A stretch of 64,000 nt of DNA from Thermatribacter velox (lineage in GTDB: Bacteria > Atribacterota > Atribacteria > Atribacterales > Thermatribacteraceae): assembly GCF_038396615.1 (NCBI RefSeq), contig NZ_CP121689.1, positions 434,001 through 498,000 on the forward strand, in the 5' to 3' direction. The notes under the pieces were generated by a model. It was not told where the DNA came from. It ran no database searches and saw only the letters and a list, made by a program, of their open reading frames with translations. Each line of letters begins with the position of its first letter. Position 1 is the first letter of the stretch. Made by a program: the position numbers and the translations under genes. Below are positions 34,830 to 46,550 of the stretch, in pieces.

Positions 34830-36242
34830 ATGAGGCGGTTATGGAGAGCAGTAGTGGTGGTGAGTTTGTTGTGCTTTGGTTTTGTCGGAGTGAGCTGGGG
34901 TATGGATTTCGATTCTTTCCTTCAGGAAGCTCAAAAAACGGGGGTTACCATTGAAAAGATCGATGAAGTAATTGCCTGGACAGGGGAATACGGTGGTAAG
35001 ATGAAACCCAATGGGCCTCTGGCGGGCAAAAAAATAGGCATTCTGGTGGGTTGTGATTTTAGCGATTGGCAAGCTTACTACTTTGCCAATTTTGTAGGCG
35101 AGTTCGGAGGAATTCCACAGTTTATACTTTCTAATAACCATCTCTGGAAGGTATCCCGTGCACTCTTTGGTTCTGGTGAACCAGTTGAGCCTACTGGTAG
35201 ATGGGGCCTTACCTGTACTGCTGGTTTCAGTGGATTGGGCATAAACGGCAGTAGGGTAATAACTCCTGCGGTTCTTCAGCCAGGTAAAGGTCATGTAGCC
35301 AGTCTCCCTGTGGCTAACCCCGAAGACTACGATGCCTTGATCATAATAGGTGGTTGGTCTGGCGACATAATGTATGCTGATGATGTGGCAATTAATTTCG
35401 TGAAAGCTGTGGTTGACAGGGGAATTCCTGTAGCAGCTATTGGAGAGGGAATTTTACCTTTAATCAAGGTAGGAGCTGTAAACGGGAAAAAAGTCACCGG
35501 TAATAGGGTGGTAGACTACATGCTAAAAAGAGTAGCTGATTTCAGGAATGAACCTGTAGTGGTTGATGGAAACTTAATTACTGGTAGAGACACAGTCGAT
35601 GCTCCTGCTGTTTTGAGGGCTCTGTGCAAAGTTTTTGATCCTAACTTTGTAGATATCCACAAGAATATCCTTAAAGGAAAGAAAGTTATGGTTATGGTAG
35701 CAGATGACTTCGAAGATATAGAGCTTTGCTCGCCGGCCCTTGAATTCATGTATCGTGGAGCGGAACTTGTTGTTGGCCTGTTCAAGCCCTATATCCAGTC
35801 TCGGCCACCACTGGTGGGTCTGGATGTTAGGATTGGGAACTTTGGAGTGAGCATTCCTTTCCAGGAGATACCCGATAGCTATTACAAGATTATAAAAGCA
35901 GAAGACCTCAAAATGAGCGATTTTGATCTTCTCTGGATACCTGGAGCTATGAATCCGTTGCATATTGCTGCACTGCATCGTGACTTTCTCAAGGATGCCT
36001 ATAATGCAGGCAAAATCGTAGCTGTTATCTGTCACGGACCTATACCGGCAGCGGCAGCAGATCTGGTAGCAGGCAGGTCGGTCGCAGGTTGGTTAGCCTG
36101 TACCAGCTCTATTGAACTGTGTGGTGGTAAGTTCATGCCTGATTGGGCTGCAGCCATTGATGGACGGTTGGTAAGTGGTCGTACTCCTCCAGAGGTGCCG
36201 GAGTTTGTTGATGCCTGCACCGCAGCATTGCTCAGAAAATAA
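34830..36242 (+). CDS. Exported tandem DJ-1/PfpI-family protein
   Basis: 470 residues. A signal peptide (RRLWRAVVVVSLLCFGFVGVSWG) is followed by two DJ-1/PfpI domains (about 50-265 and 285-470). The second has the nucleophile elbow AVICHGPIPAAA with Cys401-His402, and EDFED-type start residues. In the first, the equivalent turn reads AAIGEGILPL, with Gly205 in place of the cysteine, so only the second domain looks catalytic. DJ-1/PfpI proteins include glyoxalase/deglycase-like enzymes, amidases and proteases, and are usually cytoplasmic. Export and duplication are unusual. Ribosome site AAAAGGAGGG. It shares its promoter/operator with the TRAP and LarA genes, suggesting a periplasmic role in using the same substrate. 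Confidence 0.82.
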   Translation: MRRLWRAVVVVSLLCFGFVGVSWGMDFDSFLQEAQKTGVTIEKIDEVIAWTGEYGGKMKPNGPLAGKKIGILVGCDFSDWQAYYFANFVGEFGGIPQFILSNNHLWKVSRALFGSGEPVEPTGRWGLTCTAGFSGLGINGSRVITPAVLQPGKGHVASLPVANPEDYDALIIIGGWSGDIMYADDVAINFVKAVVDRGIPVAAIGEGILPLIKVGAVNGKKVTGNRVVDYMLKRVADFRNEPVVVDGNLITGRDTVDAPAVLRALCKVFDPNFVDIHKNILKGKKVMVMVADDFEDIELCSPALEFMYRGAELVVGLFKPYIQSRPPLVGLDVRIGNFGVSIPFQEIPDSYYKIIKAEDLKMSDFDLLWIPGAMNPLHIAALHRDFLKDAYNAGKIVAVICHGPIPAAAADLVAGRSVAGWLACTSSIELCGGKFMPDWAAAIDGRLVSGRTPPEVPEFVDACTAALLRK

Positions 36243-36275
36243 TATTTCAGCAAAGTAGTTTATTTTGGTTTAGCA

Positions 36276-36306
36276 AAAAGGAGCTGCTAAATAAGCAGCT
36301 CCTTTT
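36276..36306 (+). terminator. Rho-independent terminator after the DJ-1/PfpI gene
   Basis: 12-base stem AAAAGGAGCTGC/GCAGCTCCTTTT (36276-36287 and 36295-36306) with a 7-base loop and T-run. Confidence 0.9.
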
Positions 36307-36400
36307 GTATGATTTTATCGTTTGGCGTCTGCGCGAGAATTTTTCCCACATCTTAATTGTTTTGACTGCTTGGAAACCTGCCAGAATTGTTTTCTTGAGC

Positions 36401-36429
36401 TTGAAGCTTTCCTGTAACGATGTTAGTAT
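36401..36429 (+). promoter_or_regulatory. Promoter for the serA-like/archease/rtcB/serS operon
   Basis: TTGAAG (36401-36406), a 17-base spacer and TAGTAT (36424-36429), about 60 bases before the GTG at 36491. Confidence 0.5.
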
Positions 36430-36490
36430 AGAAGCGTCATTTACCTGCTGAGGATGCTTTGGTATTGTCTGGAGACGGGGGGTATGAAGT

Positions 36491-37441
36491 GTGGATCAGA
36501 ATGTGATAAAAATTCTTTGTGCACATGGCGTTCCGGAAGAAATGAAAAAACGTTTGGCCGAAATTGGCCAGGTTTTTTCCTTAAACTCCCACGATGAGGT
36601 GGAGATTAAAGAGGCCATTCGGGATAAGCACGTTTTTGTGGTGCGTTCCAAGCCCAGAGTTACCAGGGATATTATTGAGAGCGCTTCCCAGCTTAAGGTT
36701 GTGGCTCGTCCCGGTGTGGGCATTGACAACATTGATCAGGAAGCCTGCCGGGAAAAGGGCATAAGAATAATCAACACTCCAGAAGCTTCTACTTCCAGCG
36801 TGGCAGAGCTTACCATTGGTTTGGCCATTGCTCTTTTGAGGCGTATTTACTACGGGTGTAATCTTTTGAAGCGTGGCGAATGGGTTAAGGGTAAATGTAC
36901 GGGGCGCACCATTGAGGGCAAGACCTGGGGAGTCATCGGATTTGGAGGTATCGGACGCCGTGTGGCGGAACTGGTAAAGGCTTTTGGTGCCGAAGTATAT
37001 GCCTATGACCCTTACGTTGAAGAAGGTGTATTTGTTGAAAAGGGTGTCAGGAGAGCGCTTAGCCTTAATGAGCTTTTAGCTAAAAGTGACATTGTCTCTC
37101 TCCATGTTGTACTTAACCAGGAGACGGAGAACATGATTTCTGAGGAAGCAATTTCCAAAATGAAAAGAGGTGCTTATCTCATTAATACTTCTCGTGGCAA
37201 GGTTGTTGATCAGAAAGCTCTTTATCAGGCTCTCCTCTCTGGCCAGCTGGGTGGTGTTGCTCTGGATGTTTATGATACAGAACCACCTACGGATCAAGAG
37301 TTGTTGGGTCTTGAAAACGTGATTTGCACTCCTCATATTGGTGGTAATACTGAAGAGGTTTTCGTGCGGGCGACTGATATTTTGATCGTAAAGCTAAAAG
37401 AAGTCCTGGGTCTGAGTGGGGGACAGCCCTTGGGTTATTAG
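36491..37441 (+). CDS. D-isomer-specific 2-hydroxyacid dehydrogenase, phosphoglycerate-dehydrogenase-like
   Basis: 316 residues. It shows the family order: N-terminal substrate lobe with VVRSKPRVTRDII and GVGIDNID, NAD-binding GFGGIGRRVAELV, catalytic Arg in NTSRGKVVD, Glu in DVYDTEPP and His in TPHIGG. The length matches short SerA-type enzymes without an ACT domain. SerA makes 3-phosphohydroxypyruvate, the first step of serine synthesis. Its place upstream of serS and tRNA-Ser is suggestive, but glyoxylate or other 2-hydroxyacid substrates are equally possible. GTG start. Confidence 0.8.
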   Translation: MDQNVIKILCAHGVPEEMKKRLAEIGQVFSLNSHDEVEIKEAIRDKHVFVVRSKPRVTRDIIESASQLKVVARPGVGIDNIDQEACREKGIRIINTPEASTSSVAELTIGLAIALLRRIYYGCNLLKRGEWVKGKCTGRTIEGKTWGVIGFGGIGRRVAELVKAFGAEVYAYDPYVEEGVFVEKGVRRALSLNELLAKSDIVSLHVVLNQETENMISEEAISKMKRGAYLINTSRGKVVDQKALYQALLSGQLGGVALDVYDTEPPTDQELLGLENVICTPHIGGNTEEVFVRATDILIVKLKEVLGLSGGQPLGY

Positions 37442-37451
37442 GTGAAGTGCT

Positions 37452-37880
37452 GTGAAGAAATTTGAAATCATAGACCATACTGCCGATATCGGCCTGATTG
37501 CCTGGGGAAGAAGTATGGAGGAGCTCTTCGCCAATGCTGCTTTGGGAATGTTCCATATTATTGCCGATTTGAGGGGTTTTGAAAGCCCGAAAAAGGATTT
37601 TGAGAGCGAGGTGAACCTGGAAGCAGGTGATTACGAAGAGCTTCTCGTCAACTGGCTGAATGAGTTGCTTTATCTTTTTGAAGTGGAAAAGGTTTTGCTG
37701 AATCATTTTACTGTTGAAAGTGTGGGTCGGTACTTTGTCAGAGCCAGAGTTGCTGGTAACCGCATCAACCCTAAGGAGCATCGTATTCTGAGAGACGTGA
37801 AAGCATGTACATATCACCAGGCAAAAGTTGAAGAGGTGCGACCAGGCCTTTTTAGAGCACAGGTTTATTTTGACCTTTAG
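37452..37880 (+). CDS. Archease, RtcB activator
   Basis: 142 residues matching archease throughout: FEIIDHTADIG at the start carrying the metal-binding Asp, a middle acidic region, and a C-terminal KACTYHQAKV segment. Archease promotes guanylylation and multiple turnover of the RNA ligase RtcB, whose gene follows directly. GTG start after GAAGTG, 10 bases after the preceding stop. Confidence 0.93.
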   Translation: MKKFEIIDHTADIGLIAWGRSMEELFANAALGMFHIIADLRGFESPKKDFESEVNLEAGDYEELLVNWLNELLYLFEVEKVLLNHFTVESVGRYFVRARVAGNRINPKEHRILRDVKACTYHQAKVEEVRPGLFRAQVYFDL

Positions 37881-37892
37881 GGGGTGTGGTCT

Positions 37893-40648
<2,756 letters not shown>

Positions 40649-41761
40649 ATGGATAGAGTTGGTGTGGGTATCGTGGGTTTTGGCTTTATAGGTCGAATCC
40701 ATGCGCTGGCTTTTTCGTCTTTGCCGTACTATTACCATGGTTTGCCTCTTTTACCCGAGATAAGGGGTATTTGTACTTTGCGTCCTGAAACTGCACGCAA
40801 AGCCCAGGAAGAAACAGGGGTTCCCTTTGTTACTTCGACCTTTGAAGAACTTGTTGAGCGTAAGGATATAGATATCGTCGTAGTTGCTGTGCCAAACGCC
40901 TTGCATCGCCGTGTAGTGGAGAGAGCCGCTTTGTGTGGTAAAGCAGTGTACTGCGATAAGCCACTGGCTGCCAACCTTGATGAGGCTTCTTCCATGTGGC
41001 AGGTGGTCAAGAATTCTGGCATCCCTTTTGGCATGGCTTTTCAAAATCGTTTTGCTCCTGCCATTTTGAAAGCTAAATCCCTTCTTGAAGAGGGTCGTCT
41101 GGGACGCATTTTCAGAATTAGAGCCCTGTATCTCCACTCCGGGTACATAAATCCGGAACGGCCGATAAGCTGGAGAATGCAAAAAGAGCTGGCTGGTGGA
41201 GGCGCACTCGCTGACCTGGGTTCACACCTTATTGACCTCATTCATTTTCTGGTGGGCGATTTTCAGCTTCTTTCAGCCTGGGGAGAAACTTTTATAAAAG
41301 AGCGACCCAGTCTGGATGATGCCTTAAAAAAGGAAAGGGTAACGGTTGATGACTGGGCGTTAATCGATTTTCGCCTGAGCGAAGGGGGATGGGGAAGTAT
41401 CGAGTGTAGCCGTTTCGCAACTGGTTCCTGCGACGAACTACGCATAGAAATAGAAGGGAGCAAAGGAGCGCTACGCTATAACTCTATGCAACCCAACTTT
41501 CTCGAATTTTACGACACTCAAGACCCTGGAGGTGCTCTGGGAGGACAGAGAGGGTTTAAGGCTCTGGAAGTTGTGCAACAGTATCCTCCACCCAGTGCTC
41601 TGCCTGGCAAATTTGCAGTAGGGTGGGTTCGCTCCCATATTGCCTGTGTTCATGACTTCATACTGCGGTTAAGCGGCAGGGAGAGTTTTGGTGCAACCAT
41701 TGATGATGGCCTACGGGTTCAGGAAGTACTGCATTCAGCTTACACTTTGATGGGGCTCTAG
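40649..41761 (+). CDS. Gfo/Idh/MocA family oxidoreductase
   Basis: 370 residues. Rossmann motif GIVGFGFIGRIHALAF, the DKPLAANLDEA segment (EKP motif with Asp for Glu), and the C-terminal substrate domain with GGGALADLGSHLIDL. The start directly abuts the serS stop, with ribosome site GAGGTGAAG, so it is translated from the same message. A sugar or sugar-derivative dehydrogenase role is expected; the substrate is unknown. Confidence 0.85.
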   Translation: MDRVGVGIVGFGFIGRIHALAFSSLPYYYHGLPLLPEIRGICTLRPETARKAQEETGVPFVTSTFEELVERKDIDIVVVAVPNALHRRVVERAALCGKAVYCDKPLAANLDEASSMWQVVKNSGIPFGMAFQNRFAPAILKAKSLLEEGRLGRIFRIRALYLHSGYINPERPISWRMQKELAGGGALADLGSHLIDLIHFLVGDFQLLSAWGETFIKERPSLDDALKKERVTVDDWALIDFRLSEGGWGSIECSRFATGSCDELRIEIEGSKGALRYNSMQPNFLEFYDTQDPGGALGGQRGFKALEVVQQYPPPSALPGKFAVGWVRSHIACVHDFILRLSGRESFGATIDDGLRVQEVLHSAYTLMGL

Positions 41762-41784
41762 TTGCTCTGTGGCAAAGGAATAAG

Positions 41785-41813
41785 TTGAAAAAAGCGCGGG
41801 TAGTTACTATAAT
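41785..41813 (+). promoter_or_regulatory. Strong promoter of the tRNA-Ser/parAB unit
   Basis: TTGAAA (41785-41790), a 17-base spacer and perfect TATAAT (41808-41813), with a predicted start about 5 bases before the tRNA. Confidence 0.82.
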
Positions 41814-41824
41814 GAAATAAGCTT

Positions 41825-41915
<91 letters not shown>

Positions 41916-41957
41916 TTTCAGAAGTCAGTCATCTTTGCTTGTCCTTTTATTTGTCTT

Positions 41958-42722
41958 ATGGGGAAAACTATTGCTATCGCCAACCAAAAAGGTGGAGTGG
42001 GAAAGACTACAACTGCTATCAACTTGGGAGCTTGTCTTGCAGAGCTTGGCAAGAGAGTTTTGCTTGTGGATATAGACCCACAGGGGAATACCACCAGTGG
42101 GCTGGGTTTTAACCGGGCAGATATCGACCACTGTGTTTACGACCTTCTTTTGGGAAATGCCAGCCCTGGAGAGGTTTTAAAGAAAACATCTCTCCAGGGC
42201 TTTTTTTTAGTGCCTGCGACAATTCGGCTGGCTGGAGCCGAAGTGGAACTGGTCTCTATGGTGGGTCGTGAAAATCGGCTCAAGGAAGCTATGAAGACCC
42301 TGAACCAGGATTTTGATTTTGTCCTCATTGATTGTCCCCCTTCCTTGGGTCTTTTAACGCTCAATGCTCTTGCCTGGGCAACAGATGTGCTGGTTCCTAT
42401 TCAGTGTGAATATTACGCTCTTGAAGGACTGGGCCAGCTAACTAATACTCTGAATATGGTGCGAAACTTTCTAAATCCTTCTCTAAAGTTGTTTGGAGTT
42501 TTGCTTACCATGTTTGATGTGCGGACTGCTCTCTCTCAGCAGGTGGGAGAGGAGGTAAGGAGGGTTTTCAAGGAAAAAGTGTTCAGAACCGTTATTCCAA
42601 GAAATGTGCGGCTGAGTGAAGCCCCCAGTCATGGTTTGCCCATTATCCTTTATGATAACAGCTCAAAAGGCGCCATGGCTTATCGAGAACTTGCCCGGGA
42701 GGTCTTAGAGAGGAATGAGTAG
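41958..42722 (+). CDS. parA: Chromosome-partitioning ATPase ParA/Soj
   Basis: 254 residues starting MGKTIAIANQKGGVGKTTTAIN, with the deviant Walker A motif, Walker B-like LIDCPPSL, and ARTALSQQV-type middle region typical of chromosomal ParA. It binds DNA in its ATP form and works with ParB to segregate origins. The open frame extends back into the tRNA, so ATG 41958 is the start; no ribosome site precedes it. It is probably transcribed from the tRNA promoter. The start of parB overlaps its stop. Confidence 0.95.
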   Translation: MGKTIAIANQKGGVGKTTTAINLGACLAELGKRVLLVDIDPQGNTTSGLGFNRADIDHCVYDLLLGNASPGEVLKKTSLQGFFLVPATIRLAGAEVELVSMVGRENRLKEAMKTLNQDFDFVLIDCPPSLGLLTLNALAWATDVLVPIQCEYYALEGLGQLTNTLNMVRNFLNPSLKLFGVLLTMFDVRTALSQQVGEEVRRVFKEKVFRTVIPRNVRLSEAPSHGLPIILYDNSSKGAMAYRELAREVLERNE

Positions 42723-43569
42723 GAAGGCTTTGGGCAAGGGGCTTGGAGCATTAATACCTGGGGTTGGCACTCTTGGAGCACGCACCATTCAAGAGGTTGA
42801 AATAGAGCGTATTCGAGAGAATCCATTGCAACCCCGGAAAGAGTTTACGGAAGAGGGACTTGCCGAACTTACGCAGTCGATTTTGAGTTATGGCATTTTA
42901 CAGCCACTTCTGGTCAGAAGATTGAACGAAGAGGAATTTGAGCTTATTGCGGGGGAAAGGCGTCTGAGGGCCGCCAAAAGGGCTGGTTTAAAGACGGTTC
43001 CAGTTATCGTTGAAGAAGCGGAAGAAAGCAAAAAGCTGGAGCTTGCTCTGGTTGAGAACCTTCAGAGAGAAGACTTAAATCCTATCGAGATGGCTGAAGG
43101 CTTGCAAAGATTGATCGATGATTTCGGCCTGACCCATGAAGAGGTAGCCCAGCGAGTTGGTAAAAATCGTTCCACCATTTCCAATTTGCTTCGTTTGCTT
43201 TCTCTTCCTGAGCCGGTTAAAGAGAAAGTGCGTCAGGGTAAGATTTCGGTTGGTCATGCCAAGGCTCTCCTGAGTCTTGAGGATGAAAAAGAGCAGGTAG
43301 AATTAGCCCAGAACATCGTTGAAAAATCTCTTTCGGTCAGGGAAGTTGAGAAAAAGGTTAAAGAACTGAGCAAGAGAAAAGCTGCTTCTGCTTTAAAGTT
43401 TAGAGGTGTGATTTCTTTTGTTGAGGAAGAGAAAAGTGTGGAAGAACTTTTAACCCGTTTCCTGGGAGCCCGGGTTCAGGTGGGAGGAGGAAAAATCGTC
43501 ATTCATTATCACAGCGAAGAAGAATTGCGTCGCCTTTATTCTCTGATTACTGAAAGTTATATAAAGTGA
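42715..43569 (+). CDS. parB: Chromosome-partitioning protein ParB/Spo0J
   Basis: 284 residues, with the CTP-binding ParB N-domain (NPLQPRKEF, then GERRLRAAKRAG and LVENLQREDLNPIE), a helix-turn-helix (THEEVAQRVGKNRSTISNLLRLL) and a C-terminal dimerisation region. It binds parS sites and clamps on DNA. The ATG overlaps the parA stop. I did not find a clear parS copy in the window. Confidence 0.95.
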   Translation: MSRKALGKGLGALIPGVGTLGARTIQEVEIERIRENPLQPRKEFTEEGLAELTQSILSYGILQPLLVRRLNEEEFELIAGERRLRAAKRAGLKTVPVIVEEAEESKKLELALVENLQREDLNPIEMAEGLQRLIDDFGLTHEEVAQRVGKNRSTISNLLRLLSLPEPVKEKVRQGKISVGHAKALLSLEDEKEQVELAQNIVEKSLSVREVEKKVKELSKRKAASALKFRGVISFVEEEKSVEELLTRFLGARVQVGGGKIVIHYHSEEELRRLYSLITESYIK

Positions 43570-43581
43570 GGGGATGGGGTT

Positions 43582-44634
43582 TTGCTTGGTAAAAAGAAGC
43601 ATTTCACTGTTTTCTGGTATTCTCCTAAGGAGGGGTATTTTAAAAAAATTCATTTACGCTGGCAACTGGTTTTCTGGGCTTTGGTAGTATTTGTTGTGGG
43701 GGTCGGGGCTGGAGTAGGTGGGGTTTTGTGGTATCAGAGCAGGATGCGCAGGGAGCTTTGTTATGCTGTTGAGCGGGCAGAAAGTTTAAAGAAAGAGATA
43801 ATACTTCTTGAGAACCAGAAAAGAGAGCAGGAAGAGCGGTTACAGGCCTTAAATCAGAAAGCACAGAATATTTTGCAAGAGCTTTCTGCGTTGCGTGAGC
43901 TGGACCAGAAAGTGCGCACTTTGCTTGAGAAAGACCTGCAGTCTCGTTTCAACAAAATAGGTATTAATCTTTCTCTTGCCGGAGCTTCTCCAGAGATTTA
44001 CGTACCTCTTGACCGGTTTATGGAAATGGGATTTCCGCTTTTTGTGGTTGGTGCAGGTGGTCCACTTTTCATGGAGTTTCCTTCTGCGACTTTGCCGGTT
44101 TTACCGCGAGTGGTGGATCCCACTTTTGCTCAGCGTTCTCGGATGCTTGATGATACGTTGTCCTGGATGCAGGCAGAAATTTTGGCTCGTCAGCATTCTT
44201 TTGAGGAAATTTTACAAGTGATTCAGCGTAAAGAGGAACTGCTTAATCTGGTACCTATGCGCTGGCCAACCTGGGGTCGGATTTCTTCAAACTTTGGTTG
44301 GCGTAAAGACCCCTTCACCGGTCTGCGTGCTTGGCATACGGGTGTAGATATTGCAGCTCCTCTGGGAAGGAACGTGGTGAGCACTGCAGAAGGTAAGGTG
44401 GTTTTTGCGGGCTGGAACGGCAATTATGGAAAATGTGTAATTGTAAGGCATCAGTTTGGATATGAAACGGTTTATGGACATCTTTCCCAGATTCTGGTGA
44501 GGGTTGGAGATCAGGTTAAGAAGAACCAGATTATCGGTAAGGTTGGAAGTACAGGAAGAAGTACTGGTCCGCATCTTCATTATGAGGTGCGAAGATATGG
44601 AAAAGTCATTAATCCTTGGCCATATTTGCCTTGA
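43582..44634 (+). CDS. Membrane-anchored M23 (LytM-type) peptidase
   Basis: 350 residues. A membrane segment (about 25-50) is followed by a coiled coil (about 55-115) and a C-terminal M23 domain (about 235-345). The zinc-site motifs are HTGVDIA and HLHYEV. Both are intact, so it may cut peptidoglycan cross-links rather than act only as an EnvC-type activator. TTG start after GAGGGGATGGGG, 12 bases after parB, suggesting a link between chromosome segregation and cell-wall remodelling. Confidence 0.88.
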   Translation: MLGKKKHFTVFWYSPKEGYFKKIHLRWQLVFWALVVFVVGVGAGVGGVLWYQSRMRRELCYAVERAESLKKEIILLENQKREQEERLQALNQKAQNILQELSALRELDQKVRTLLEKDLQSRFNKIGINLSLAGASPEIYVPLDRFMEMGFPLFVVGAGGPLFMEFPSATLPVLPRVVDPTFAQRSRMLDDTLSWMQAEILARQHSFEEILQVIQRKEELLNLVPMRWPTWGRISSNFGWRKDPFTGLRAWHTGVDIAAPLGRNVVSTAEGKVVFAGWNGNYGKCVIVRHQFGYETVYGHLSQILVRVGDQVKKNQIIGKVGSTGRSTGPHLHYEVRRYGKVINPWPYLP

Positions 44635-44720
44635 GTTTGGGAACTAAAATCCAGGAGTAGATATATAAAATTCACTGATAATCTTCCGCTCAGTCCTGAT
44701 GCTGGAAAGGAGGTAGCTCG

Positions 44721-45260
44721 ATGAGCAGAAGAGTTTGGTTTGTAAGTGTGGGGATTCTGGTTTTGGTTTTTACACTGCTTTTTGTCTTGGGTTCTTCGGC
44801 TTTTTCTCTGGTTTCCAAAGTTACCATTGAAAGTGTGGATTTGCAGAGAGTTGCTGGCGAAGATTTTGTTACCATTTACTTTAAGGTGCTGAGTGAGGGG
44901 CAGGGTGAGAAAGTTTATCTTCAAGCATCCACTGATTACGAAAATGATGAATATTTTACTCCTCCTCTTGAATTTACCTGTACCCAAGGAGAGCAGGTTT
45001 TCACGGTCACTCTGCGTAAGAGTGACTTTGTGCTGATTGACAAAACTAAAAATATTGAAGAAGAGTTGCCCCAGTTTGTGCCTGAGAGAGAATTGGTGGT
45101 TTATGTGTATGAGAGAAAGCTCTCTGAAGAAGACGAAAGTTTAACCGAGGACGCTAAAAAGGAAATCAAAGAAAAAGGTTACGCTTTGCGAGGCATTCTT
45201 GCCAAGGCCACAGTAAGCATAAAGTTTGAAAGCGGGCAAAAAGAAGAGGCGGGGAGTTGA
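44721..45260 (+). CDS. Hypothetical protein with N-terminal membrane anchor or signal
   Basis: 179 residues, not recognised. An N-terminal hydrophobic helix (VWFVSVGILVLVFTLLFVLG) is followed by a mostly beta-strand domain (about 30-125), and then a highly charged EK-rich tail. GGAAAGGAGG ribosome site before ATG. It follows the M23 peptidase by 86 bases and precedes a shared terminator. Confidence 0.7.
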   Translation: MSRRVWFVSVGILVLVFTLLFVLGSSAFSLVSKVTIESVDLQRVAGEDFVTIYFKVLSEGQGEKVYLQASTDYENDEYFTPPLEFTCTQGEQVFTVTLRKSDFVLIDKTKNIEEELPQFVPERELVVYVYERKLSEEDESLTEDAKKEIKEKGYALRGILAKATVSIKFESGQKEEAGS

Positions 45261-45273
45261 CCCGCCTCTTCTT
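45241..45273. terminator. Bidirectional terminator between convergent genes
   Basis: 13-base arms AAGAAGAGGCGGG and CCCGCCTCTTCTT (45241-45253 and 45261-45273) surround a 7-base loop, overlapping the 3' ends of both flanking genes. Confidence 0.85.
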
Positions 45274-46547
45274 TATAGCTTGTCTATGTCGGGAACACTC
45301 CCATCTTTGAGGCGGTAAAGCATTTCTCCTGCTCGGTGTACAACCAGAATTCCTTCCTCTTCACGATTCTCATATTTTGAAATATCGATGCTTCTATAAT
45401 CCAGATATCCCAGATTTATCTTTTCGCAAACTTCTCGGGGAATACCGGTAGCCAGTATGACCTCTATCCGGGGGTATTCTTTCCCATCGATATACTTTCC
45501 TATGCCCTTTACGTGTGTGGAGTGAGCCAGCACACTCCATGGATAATGGTAATATTTATCCCACTGTTTTACAAAGAAGTCTCTTACGTGATAACCAATT
45601 TCCTTTAGATATCTGCCGTGAGTTACCGAGATTTCTTTGATATGAGGAGCATAGATGATTAAGGTTCCTCCATCCGCAACCACCGGCTCCAGCTTGTACA
45701 TGCATTTTCCACCTACCCACAGCTCATTGTACATGGGTGGAGCTATGGATAAGACAGTGTGGAAGGCTCTTTCTTTCCATACGATATTCACCTGCGAAGA
45801 AAGATCTGCAGCTTTGCTCCAGGCTTCCTGGGGATCTCCCAGGAAAAGGCCACAGGGTTCTTCGCCACGCATTACCAGACACAATGCAGTGATGGGAATG
45901 TTTATGAAAGTAGCTGCCCTGTTGAGGATAGCCCGGGTGGGGGTTTCCTTATGTCCAATTGTTTTGGGGTTGGTAATAAGTGCTGCAAGCCAGTGGTATT
46001 TGTCTATGATTTCGGCTCCCGAAATCCCTGGGAAGAGATATTTATATCCTCCTGAGAACCCAACCACTTCGTGCGGAAACACAGGTCCTATGATGAGAAG
46101 CTCGTCATAGTTAAACACCAGGCGATTTATAGTTACTGGAATCTCTTCTTCAAGCAACCCTCCCGAGATTTCTTTTACTTCCTCTTTGGATATGGTGCCC
46201 ACTTTCTCCAGCTCTTCGGGATTTTGAAAGTGGTGATTAAAAACTCTGGTGCCCAGGTTTTCTGCTTCTTTAAAAGTTACCCCCAGATGATTTCTAAGCT
46301 CCTGGTCGGTCATCGGTGGATGAGTTCCCAGAGCAATTATAAAGTCCAACTGCCTGGTTCTGGGTAAGAGGTGTTTGATGAGTGCCTCGAATATATCTTT
46401 CATGGGTAAGGTGCGAGTGGCATCAGGAATGATGGCCAGTATTTTTTTGTTGCTTGCAGGATAGGTTTGTAACGCTTCAATCAGAATTTCTCTGAACTCG
46501 TGGGGATTAAAATTGTTTTCCGGTTTTTCCCGGCTAAAGAGCAACAT
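45273..46547 (-). CDS. LarA-family nickel-pincer 2-hydroxyacid epimerase/racemase in the inositol locus
   Basis: 424 residues, clear paralogue of the protein at 32048. It has GTHPPMTDQE, the NH motif (FNHHFQNP) and PHEVVGFSGGYKYLFPGISG with the same His-10-Lys-16-His spacing as the nickel-pincer residues of characterised LarA. ATG 46547 lies within the end of gnd, whose last codons supply its ribosome site GGAGG, so the two are translationally coupled. Coupling to 6-phosphogluconate dehydrogenase suggests an aldonate substrate. A D-mannonate/D-gluconate 2-epimerase (as the GntE activity known in this superfamily) would link the inositol route to gnd. Function is inferred, not shown. Confidence 0.85.
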   Translation of the reverse strand: MLLFSREKPENNFNPHEFREILIEALQTYPASNKKILAIIPDATRTLPMKDIFEALIKHLLPRTRQLDFIIALGTHPPMTDQELRNHLGVTFKEAENLGTRVFNHHFQNPEELEKVGTISKEEVKEISGGLLEEEIPVTINRLVFNYDELLIIGPVFPHEVVGFSGGYKYLFPGISGAEIIDKYHWLAALITNPKTIGHKETPTRAILNRAATFINIPITALCLVMRGEEPCGLFLGDPQEAWSKAADLSSQVNIVWKERAFHTVLSIAPPMYNELWVGGKCMYKLEPVVADGGTLIIYAPHIKEISVTHGRYLKEIGYHVRDFFVKQWDKYYHYPWSVLAHSTHVKGIGKYIDGKEYPRIEVILATGIPREVCEKINLGYLDYRSIDISKYENREEEGILVVHRAGEMLYRLKDGSVPDIDKL

Positions 46548-46550
46548 GGC

